Shown: piece after piece, positions 56,188 through 64,000 of the stretch
Layout of the letters: each line of letters starts with the position of its first letter
Numbering within the stretch: position 1 is the first letter of the stretch
Origin: Pollenia angustigena
Lineage: Eukaryota; Arthropoda; Insecta; Diptera; Polleniidae
Length of the DNA: 64,000 nucleotides
Reading direction: 5' to 3'
NCBI GenBank assembly: GCA_930367215.1
Contig: OV884056.1
Span: 252,739,127-252,803,126, forward strand
Translations under genes and position numbers: made by a program
The notes under the pieces: model-generated
Told to the model about the DNA's origin: nothing
Databases searched by the model: none
The model's input: the letters and a program-made list of their open reading frames with translations, nothing else

Positions 56188-58616
56188 CCTTTATGTCAAC
56201 AGTAGAAAAATTGTACTTACGTCAACAGCAAGCATACCCGGGTATGCAAGCACATTTTATATGAGAATTCACGTGTTGCTAAGTATATTTCTGTTTTTTT
56301 TTTTTTTTTTTGTTCTATTTGTCTATTGACTTTGCTTTCATGTATGAATATTAACAATAAGGGACTTTTTAGCAAATACTTGTTAGTTGCTTATCGTTGC
56401 TTGTGCGGTGTAGTTTTGGCAAGTGAATAAAAAAATAAAAACTAAAGAAGAAAAAATATTGTGATACCGTTTAGTACAATCAATAATAATGGCAGATGGT
56501 GAATTGCTTACTCCGCGTCAAGTAAGCGCTTTTAATTATGAGAACCAACAAGAATATATTCGGCAAAGGCTCCAAGAGTTACAAGAAGATAATAGTGATC
56601 CAGAAACGACAGCATTCGAAGGTATTGCAGAAGAAAACGAAGCTGAAGTAGCTCCAGATGACTCCGATATCGAAGAAATCCAGCTACCAGAATATAACCT
56701 GGAAGACGAAACCGAAGATGATGAAGAACTCGCTGATATACCCCGTGAAAGTGGCACAGGCTATGTTAGCAAAGACGGAACAATTTGGTCTGTCTTACCA
56801 CCACATACTGTCAGATTCCGTGCTCATAATATTCAAAGATCTGCTAATTATGGGCCAGTAAGAAAAACACAAGGTCTACCAATAGTAGATACTTTCAAAT
56901 TAATATTTACGAATGAAATGTGTGACATTATCATACGCGAGACAAATAGAAAAGCGAACCAATTCTATGAACGTAAAAATGCGGGAAATCCAACAAGGAA
57001 GCAGTGTACATGGAAAGCATTAACAATAATTGAATTTGATGCATATTTGGGTCTCCTGTTGCTTAGTTGCGTGACACATTCCGGCTACGTACATACCAAA
57101 GACTTATGGAAAACAACCTCACATCCGTTATATCGTGCTTCAATCAGTGTACGCCGATTTTGGCCGATTAGCCTTTTATACGTTTCGACAACAGAAATAC
57201 ACGCCAACAGCGTAAGGAAACCGACAAAGCTGCAGCCATAACGGATATATTTTTAATGTTAAACGATAATCTACATAAAAATTACGTAGCAGGAGCCAAT
57301 GTAACAGTTGATGAACAGTTGTATCCTTTTCGTGGTGGAACTGGGTTTACTCAGTATATACCATCAAATTTACACTGGTTTGTTGGCATCGGTTGAACGA
57401 GAGAAAAACGTAGGCGAAAGAGTAGTCAAGGATTTGTGTGTCAATCTTTTTCGTGGAAGTGACCGGAATATTGTTTGCGATAATTTATTTACAAGTTACA
57501 ATTTAGCGAATAGTTTAATAAACGACGTGTTTTTGAACCACCGCAATTTGTTGTTCCAAAAGGACGTGAAGTAGAATCAACTATTTTGGTTACAACAACA
57601 ATATTTCCATGTGTTCCTACATCCCAAAGAAAAATAGGTCAGTTGTGGTCCTTTCAACAACGCATAATACAAGCGAAGTGGGGGGGTCCAAAGAAGAAGC
57701 CACTTTTGATATTGGACTACAACAAATATAAAGAAGACGTTGATAACATGGATAAATCTTTGGCGGAATATTCTACAAAGCGACGAACAAATAGATGGCC
57801 TTTGGCATTCTTCTACAATATCCTAGATGTGGCTGCTTTTGCAGCGTAAATTATTTATTTTGAAAATAATCCACAGTTGAAGACTTCCACAAGTAGTCGT
57901 AGGATATTCCCACACAATCTCAGCGAGCAACTGGCTAAGCATGAAACAGAAAATAGAGCCAAGGATATCTATATTACAAGAGTATTCTCTACCCGGAATG
58001 CAATTGAAGCCATAAATGAAGGTCCTTTAGGCATTGCAGATGCTGCAGAAAGTGCGGTAGAATGGGATAGCACCGGCAGAATTAAAACCAAACGTAACTG
58101 CTACATATGTACTAAGCGTCGACCCACCAGGAAATCTTGCTCATTATGCAAGAAACCCGTATGTGCTGCACATTCCACTGAAATTCCGAAATGCAAAAAT
58201 TGCATTTAAAAATTATTCAATAATTAAAATTTTTACATGTTTTCTCTTATTATTTGATTAAATTATAATTTATTTGAATTAATTTTATTTTATTTTCTTT
58301 ATATTAATTTAATTTTTACTTTTTTACTTTATTAAAAATCTTAAATCTTATGAAATAAACATGCAATATTATTCCATTTTCATTTGTTTTTATATACATA
58401 CCCAGGTATGCAGCTGTTAACGTAAGGGGTAGGAATGAAAAAATGGCCACATCCATGGTTCAATTTTGTCCAATTTTATCCAAACTTCAGGATATGTTAA
58501 AAAACACTTCCAGTGAGGATATCATGAAATTTCAGACCGCTATGAAAGCCACTTTCAGAGATACAGAGTTTTTAAATTTCAAAACATACCCGGGTATGTA
58601 GCTGTTGACATAAAGG
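56188..58616 (+). mobile_element. piggyBac element, nearly complete, TTAA TSD
   Basis: 2,429 bp between TTAA at 56184-56187 and 58617-58620. Both ends start CCTTTATGTCAACAG inward, followed at a distance by a palindrome, CATACCCGGGTATG (56232 region and 58585) or CATACCCAGGTATG (58398). The target without insertion is seen in the opposite arm of the host inverted repeat (61560-61590, inverse ACCTCAAATCGTTCTTTAAA). Carries a broken transposase. Confidence 0.9.
56489..58209 (+). pseudogene. piggyBac transposase, two frameshifts and one stop
   Basis: Starts MADGELLTPRQVSAFNYENQ with an acidic N-terminal region, then YVSKDGTIWSVLPPHTVRFR and the catalytic domain. The frame changes near 57160 and again near 57390, and a TAA lies at 57847. 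The three catalytic aspartates are present in their family motifs: VDEQLYPFRG (Asp 57310), CDNLFTSY (57479) and VDNMDKS (57742). C-terminal Cys/His domain: CYICTKRRPTRKSCSLCKKP then VCAAHSTEIPKCKNC. Nearly full length and lightly damaged, so a relatively recent copy. Confidence 0.85.
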
Positions 58617-59171
58617 TTAAGAAATCCTTAAACTTTGAAGTAGGTTTTTTTCTCTTTTAAGATATGATTTTTTTCTTTTGCAATCTTTGAAAAATAATCT
58701 TAAAATTGAATTTTATTATTGCAATTTTGAGCAATAAGCACACTGTGCTAGTTGCAAAAAACCAAACAAGCCGTGCACCTGACGTTTTAACCTAATTAGA
58801 GCACGCTGAACCACTGGGGTAACCGTTTTCTCAGTTTAGCTCTTCAAGATATACCGTAATTTCGAGAATGGTTTAGTTTATTGATATGACTACTAGAATC
58901 GAATTTCCGCAATAAAATTACTTTTAAGTAAATTTAAACTTTGTGCTTATATGCGCAGACATTCAACATCTTTTTTTTTTTTGGCAAATTTTTAGCAACA
59001 TTTCGAAATGGCGGCATGAAATAACCCCCCAAAATATAACCCCCCAAAAAAATAATGAAATAACCCCCCAAAGCGTGGGACCTTATTTCATATGCAATAA
59101 AGCCCCATTTTTGAAAATGAAATTAGCCCCCAACGAAATGAAATTACGTCCCAAACATAAATGAAATAATT

Positions 59172-60329
59172 GGCGCTGCGAAATATGGCCCCAGGAAATA
59201 TGGCCCCAAAAAATAAATGAAAATTGACCCCAAATTTGGGGCTATTTTTCATAATGCAATATGGCCCCATTTTTTTAATGAAAAATTACCCCAAAAAAAT
59301 GAAAAATAACCCTAAAAATAAAATGAAATATGACCCTAAATTTGGGGCTATTCTTCATTATGAAAAATCACCTCAAAATTTATAATGAATTTTAACCCCA
59401 AAAAAGAACACAAAGAAAGTGACATTTAACATTCTCGGTGGAGTTCATATGCCCAAAACTAAAAATCCCAAATTTAGAATCCCGATTTCAAAATCCGGAT
59501 AATTATACAGTTTTGGTTTTAAAAATCGTACGATTGATAGCACGGTTGGGCTTTCGGCCATGCACAAGGATTTTTTTCTCTATGGTATACCGAACACTGG
59601 CTTTGCTTACTAAAGCCCTACGTTATAGCCGGCCTTCGGCCGGGCGCAAGGATTTTTTTCTCTATGGTATAACGAACACTGGCTTCGCTAACTAAAGCTT
59701 CTCTGTATAGCCGGCCTTCGGCCGGGTGAAAGGATTTTCTTCTCTTTGGTATAACGAACACAGGCTTCGCTCACTAAAGCTTCACTACATAGCCGGCCTT
59801 CGGCCGGGCGCAAGGATTTTCTTTTCTATGGTATAACGAACTCTTCTCGTAATAGCCGGCCTTCGGCCGGGCTCAAGGATTTTTCCCTCTATGGTATAAC
59901 AAACACCGGCTTCGCTAACTAAAGCATCTCTTCATAACCGGCAAGGATTTTCTCTACTATGGTATAAGAATTTGGGTTTTTTATGTTATCCCTAGAAACT
60001 TTTACATAGAATTTTATATAAATTTGTGTAAAAATGTTTGGGGTGATTTTTCATTTCTTTAAACTTGCATTTTTTATTAGTAGATGAAAAATAGCCCCAA
60101 AGTAAAAATGGTGATTTTATTTGGGGCCATTTTTCATTCCTTGATATTGGGGTCATTTTTCATTCCACTTAAAATGCAAAAACACCCTAACGAAAAAATG
60201 AAAAATAACCCCAAAAAAACCAAAAAATTGCTCCAAAATTGCGTGTTGTTGTGTCTCATGTAAAATTTTGGGGCCGTTTTTCATTTTCCTTTTGGGGCCA
60301 TATTTCCTGGGGTCATTTTGCGCACCGCC
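59172..60329. mobile_element. Inner foldback element, 9-bp TSD GAAATAATT
   Basis: Ends GGCGCTGCGAAATATGGCCC and, read inward from 60329, GGCGGTGCGCAAAATGACCC, both continuing CAGGAAATATGGCCCC. Identical 9-bp flanks GAAATAATT (59163-59171, 60330-60338). Arms consist of GGGGCTATTTTTCAT / ATGAAAAATAGCCCC steps. The core carries most of the GC-rich array. Confidence 0.8.
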
Positions 60330-60780
60330 GAAATAATTCCCTAATTTTTGGGGGCTTATTTCATATGAAATAAAACCCTAATTTCTGAAATTAAATAAAG
60401 GCCCAATATATGTAATACAATTAGTTATACAGTTTTGTTTTAAAGAATCACGCGATATATATAATGGTATGATATAACAAACACAAGCTTCGCCAACTAA
60501 GGCTTTTCCGCATAGCCGGCCTTTGGCCGGGCGCAATGACTTTTTCCTCTATGGTATAACAAACACCGGCTTCGCTAGCTAAAGCTTCTCTGCATAGCGC
60601 CAGGATTTTCTCCTCTATAGTATACAAATACCGACTCGACCTGGCTACGCAGAGAAGCTTTAGTTAGCGAAGCCGGTGTTTGGTATACCATATAGAAGAA
60701 AACCATTGCGCCCGGCCGAAGGCCGTCTATAGGGCAGCTTTTTTTTTATCGAAACCGGTGTTCTGTATACCAAAGTGGAT
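59554..60780. repeat. GC-rich palindromic unit array
   Basis: About six forward units of 70-85 bp at 59554-59970, each with GCCGGCCTTCGGCCGGGC, CAAGGATTTT, CTCTATGGTATAAC, ACTGGCTTCGCTAACTAAAG and CTTCTCTG. Two forward and two reverse units follow at 60465-60780. The array spans the inner element's core and the right side of the middle element. GC-rich 15-bp palindromes in AT-rich DNA make it stand out. Confidence 0.8.
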
Positions 60781-61966
60781 AAATCCTTGCTCCCAACAAC
60801 GTTTTCATTATAAATTTTAAAATGAAATAATCCCCCAAAAAATATATTGGGGCTTTATTTCATAATGACTTTTTGGGGTATAATTTCATATGATATAATA
60901 CCCCAATTAAAAAAATGAAATAACACCCCAAACAAAATGAAATAACCCCCCAAAAATCGTTTTTGTTGTTCTCTGTACAAATTTTTGGGGGGTTATTTCA
61001 TTATTTTTTTGGGGGGTTATATTTTGGGGGGTTATTTCATGCCGCCTTTCGAAATTTTTGCTTATTAAAAATTCTTAAAAAACTGGAAAATTCAGCTATG
61101 CTTTATTTGAACCATCTAGAAGCATCCTGCATGGGGTAAATTTAAGAATTGCAATCATGCAGCGGGTAGGATGCTCCTAGATGGGTCAATTGTATGACCA
61201 ATCCCACTTTATTATTTACTGCGGTATTTCGTTTTTTTTTAGTAATTTCAATAAACTAAACCGTTTTTTAGTTACACGAGTATATGTTGGGCAACCTCCT
61301 ACATATTCGAAATAACGGTATATCTTGAAAACAAGATCTAACAAAAAAAAAAAAAAAACATTAATAAGCACCACTGGATTCAGCGTACCCGAATTAGGTT
61401 AAAACGCCAGGTGCCCGGCGTGTCTGTTTTTTGCAACTAGCAGAGTGTACTCATTGCTCAAAATTACAGTATTAAAATTCTATTTTAAGATTATTTTTTA
61501 AAGGTTGCGAAGGAAAAAAATCATATGTTAATTAAGAAAACACATCCTTCAAAGTTTTAGGATTTTTAAAGAACGATTTGAGGTATTATATAAAAAAATT
61601 CGCTAAATAAAAAAAACAGGTTTTGGACTTATTCCGTTTTTAAAATTTAATATTTTGCAGTTATTATATTTAAAAAAAAAATTTTTTTTTTCAATTTATT
61701 GTTTGTAGCCCCAAGAATTCTCTTTAAAATTGCATAACAATCAAAATAACTATCGTTCATATACATATGTTCCTTATAGGATTAAAAGAACGTTCTCACC
61801 AACTATCATTAAAATCGAAAGGGGTCGGGTCCCACTCTTGGTCGATTTGACATGGAATTACCCTTATATAAAATGTTTCGTAAATTAACTATTTATAGAA
61901 ACATTTTCGAAAATGTATTACTTTAAATTTGTTTTAAACATAACCAAGTTGGAGGAAATATTTCAA

Positions 61967-62833
61967 CAAGTAAGAATGCTATATTCGGCTGTGCCGATTC
62001 TTATATACCCTTCACCATTGTGCGAGCAGAATACAGAGCAACTAGACAACAACTAAATAATTTTTACATATACATACATATTAACAATACTTAAAACTTC
62101 ATTATAAATTAAATTTAAAAAGCGAAAACAGGTATATATTTTTTTTAATCGCTTTAAGAACATAAAATAAAAATATTAAAAAAAAAATTTTCTTTTTAAA
62201 AAACCAAGATTCGAACCAGGGAACTCACAGTTTCTAACTTAACAAACCCTCTAGACAACTGAACCATGAAGAAACGTTGTTCGAATATCAACTGTGTTGA
62301 GTTGTAATTACTTTTGATGTTTTTGTTCACCGCAATTAAGCAAAGTTGTAAACCATAATACAAAAATTACTAATCATCTTGTTTGAATTGTGAACCGTAA
62401 TAGGGACCTATATTCACCAAAATAGTTTGTGGCATGTATGTGTGTTTGTTTTCTTTTTGAAAAGGCACTGTTGTCATACCATAGATTTATCTTTTTTGGC
62501 GAGTTTTTAAGTAGCAAAAAGACACAAAAATTCCTAGTTTCTATTTGTTAAAATTATTTCGTTAAATAATAAGTTAAATAATTATAATAAGAATACCTGA
62601 CATAAAAATACCCCAACCACGCCCCCATCATATCTGGAGGCTTCGGAAAACCCATTTCAGCAGACAGATGGACAGACGGACAACCGGATTTGAACTTCGC
62701 TTTTCATAAGGACCCAGAATATATATATACTTTATAGGGTGTATTGTTGAAACGGAATGACAAAGTTATATAGTATATATATACTATATATATATATACT
62801 ATATAGTATATATATAAACGGTGAAGGGTATAC
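61967..62833 (+). mobile_element. mini-me-like element in Rox8 intron
   Basis: Starts CAAGTAAGAATGCTATATTC, GGCTGTGCCGATTCTTATAT, ACCCTTCACC and ends CGGTGAAGGGTATAC. Contains ACAGATGGACAGACGGAC (62663) and a (TA)n hairpin at 62770-62815. Same family as 46291-47563, without the tandem 153-bp units. Confidence 0.6.
62204..62275 (-). repeat. tRNA-like sequence inside the mini-me-like element
   Basis: Minus strand: CATGGTTCAGTTGTCTAGAG (A-box-like) and, 35 bases on, CCTGG, loop TTCGAAT, CTTGG (a T-arm with one mismatch). Acceptor strands do not pair. A tRNA-derived pol III head or pseudo-tRNA. Confidence 0.4.
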
Positions 62834-63189
62834 AAAAATTATCTTTTTATACGATTTATATTTGAATTAAAATTTAACTTAAACAGGAAATTTTTCAAAC
62901 ATTTACTTTTTATGGTAAAACTTTAAATGAACCTAAATGAAAATTTAAATTTTTCAAGAGGCTGCAGTTTACAAAAAATGCTTAAGAGGTTGCGGTTTGT
63001 AGATAATTTTTTTAAAAAAAGTTCTTTCTATTTAGGTTGGTTGGTAAATTAAAAATAATAAAATTTTAGTCTAAACTATCTAAAAGTTACTTCAAGCAAT
63101 TTTCTTCTATTACATTAAATTACTAATAAGCAATAAATTTTCTTTTAAAAATATAATAAAAAGTAACACACACACACATTCTAACTTAC
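62834..63189 (-). other. Intron sequence next to Rox8 exon
   Basis: AT-rich intron with a (CA)n tract at 63166-63178, close to the donor at 63188-63189. No other feature seen. Confidence 0.5.
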
Positions 63190-63564
63190 CCCATAAAACC
63201 TTGCTGATAACCGCCAAACTGTCCAAATGTTGTAAATCCTTGCATTCCTTGTAAATATTGACCTGGTTGTAAGGCATTTGCTGTTGTTGGCGCTGTTGGT
63301 GCTGCGGCGGCGGCAGCAGCTGCTGCAGTTTGGTATGCTGTTGGTGCTGAAGGATACCAATATCCGGTTACGTGTTGTCCATAGGCTGCAGCAGCTGCTG
63401 CTGTACCAAACGGAAATCCGTGTCCAAGTGCTTGACTTGCTAAGGCAGCCATATGTAATGGTTCGCCACTTTCTTTGCCCCACGCACACTTGACTAACTG
63501 TTGATTTATTTCTGTGTTGTGTAGAGCAACAATTGCATGTGTTGCCGCTTCCTTCGTGGAATAT
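63190..63564 (-). CDS. Rox8: Rox8-like gene, exon with end of RRM3 and Ala/Gly-rich tail
   Basis: Acceptor TTTTGCAG (63565-63572) and donor ATGGG/GTAAG (GT at 63188-63189). Reads YSTKEAATHAIVALHNTEIN then QQLVKCAWGKE, the C-terminal half of an RNA-recognition motif of the TIA-1/TIAR/Rox8 third-RRM type. Then comes a low-complexity tail with poly-Ala runs, GYWYP and LQPGQYLQGMQGF. Such proteins bind U-rich RNA in nucleus and cytoplasm, acting in splicing choice and stress granules. The first base completes a codon from an exon beyond the window. Identification rests on the motif and the tail style. Confidence 0.8.
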
Positions 63565-64000
63565 CTGCAAAATGTGAGTATGTTGTATGAGATGTGACCA
63601 GTTACTGTATTTATATGTACAATTATATACGAACAAATAACCATTCATTCAATTTAACTTAAAAATCATTGCAAATATGTATGTATGTATGTGTGTATGT
63701 TAAAGCACTTGTAGGTGTGCGTGTGTGCTGTGCAATTTGCCCTTGTGTAAGGAAGGGCATGTTAGTGTAGGAAGTATTTTTCTGTTAAATATCCAGAATG
63801 ACCTTAATCGATGGAAGGAAAAAGTCATCATTTTATTTTCATTGACGCTTTTACGATATTAATTCAAATGGTTATGGGATTTAATGTTAATTAGCCTTGC
63901 TGGCTTAAATGAATGGTAAATAATTTAGCTGCAATTAGATTGTTATAATAAAAATGATCTTCTAAATTAAGTAATTTAATTAATATCGAACAATTATAAA
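63565..64000 (-). other. Rox8 intron, continues past window
   Basis: Begins at the acceptor TTTTGCAG. Contains (ATGT)n near 63677-63692. No exon was recognised up to the edge, so the rest of the RRM lies outside. Confidence 0.5.

Larger units (their letters stand above)
59010..61046. mobile_element. Foldback element with 63-bp identical TIRs and perfect 9-bp TSD
   Basis: 2,037 bp. Both ends begin GGCGGCATGAAATAACCCCC and are identical for 63 bases, built from CCCCCC, A-run and ATGAAATAA steps; they then diverge. The TSD TTTCGAAAT is exact (59001-59009, 61047-61055). The element sits at the axis of the larger inverted repeat and contains another foldback (59172-60329). No protein-coding sequence. 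The 9-bp duplication suggests MULE-like transposition; this is an inference. Confidence 0.85.
55889..61863. mobile_element. Long-armed inverted-repeat element with three nested elements
   Basis: Left end GGGTAATTCCATGTCAAATC is repeated in inverse at 61844-61863. Arms are about 0.7-0.8 kb: left 55889-56187 plus 58617-59009, right 61047-61863. They share CCCAACCCCTTTTGATTT / AAATCGAAAGGGGTCGGG, CACCTGACGTTTTAACCTAA and many other blocks in order. TTAT lies on both outer sides (55885-55888, 61864-61867), a possible 4-bp TSD. No transposase of its own. The arms are diverged, so the palindrome is old; the insertions within are younger. Relatives of the arms are at 24597 and 52323. Confidence 0.7.
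54409..64000 (-). other. Rox8: Rox8-like gene span (3' end), open at right edge
   Basis: Minus-strand gene with at least three 3' exons in the window and introns at 54971-55122, 55283-63189 (7.9 kb) and from 63565 beyond 64000. The long intron is mostly transposon: an inverted-repeat element with piggyBac and two foldbacks (55889-61863), a mini-me-like copy (61967-62833) and a LINE tail (55660-55785). Splice signals at all borders look intact, so the gene is probably functional despite the load. Confidence 0.7.

Noticed and set aside
59438..59695. Open frame of 85 codons with repeated FSMVYRTLA-like phrases
   Set aside because: Translation of the GC-rich array units.
63181..63648. 155-codon Ser/Cys/Arg-rich minus-strand frame over the Rox8 exon
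   Set aside because: Alternative frame of the GC-rich exon; the overlapping frame carries the RRM and both splice phases.

Overview
The window is AT-rich DNA from a higher fly, most likely a calyptrate dipteran. One host gene can be recognised: the 3' end of a TIA-1/Rox8-type RNA-binding protein gene on the minus strand. Its exons lie at 63190-63564, 55123-55282 and probably 54929-54970, and the gene continues past the right edge of the window. I found no convincing host gene in the left 54 kb. That part is a transposon graveyard in which many insertions can be delimited to the base from terminal inverted repeats (TIRs), target-site duplications (TSDs) and paralogous empty sites. All statements come from reading the sequence; no alignment or database search was run.

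Layout. 0-6.5 kb: decayed transposase relics and a 1.4-kb foldback element (4472-5903) inserted into the dimerisation motif of a dead hAT transposase. 6.5-16 kb: tRNA-like SINE head, hAT-like relics, MITEs and a hAT element with an 8-bp TSD (12624-13903). 16-21.5 kb: stacked insertions, including DD41D (rosa-type) mariners at 18354-19229 and 20213-21032, the latter inside an older hAT copy whose empty counterpart lies at 48 kb. 25.3-29.1 kb: a gypsy-type LTR retrotransposon with nearly identical LTRs but no reverse transcriptase, in which protease is fused in frame to integrase end domains. 30-38 kb: dispersed repeats, two more DD41D copies, a deleted piggyBac flanked by TTAA, and paired MITEs. 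39-54 kb: LINE fragments, a 3.2-kb hAT element (45046-48210) carrying a mini-me-like element with five tandem 153-bp repeats, and microsatellite-tailed interspersed repeats.

54.5-64 kb is the Rox8-like gene. Its 7.9-kb intron (55283-63189) holds the most striking structure: a long-armed inverted repeat (55889-61863) whose left arm carries a nearly complete piggyBac (56188-58616). Its centre carries a foldback element (59010-61046; 63-bp identical TIRs, 9-bp TSD), and inside that lies a second foldback element (59172-60329; 9-bp TSD). The foldback elements here and at 4.5 kb share one architecture: short stepped arm repeats of a C-run, an A-run and ATGAAA, around a GC-rich palindromic array built on GGCCTTCGGCC. 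They form a family with no coding sequence that I could find.

The elements do not form a functional pathway. They record repeated nested insertion and internal deletion. Every transposase or polyprotein seen is broken except the 451-codon LTR-element frame, which is open but lacks catalytic domains.
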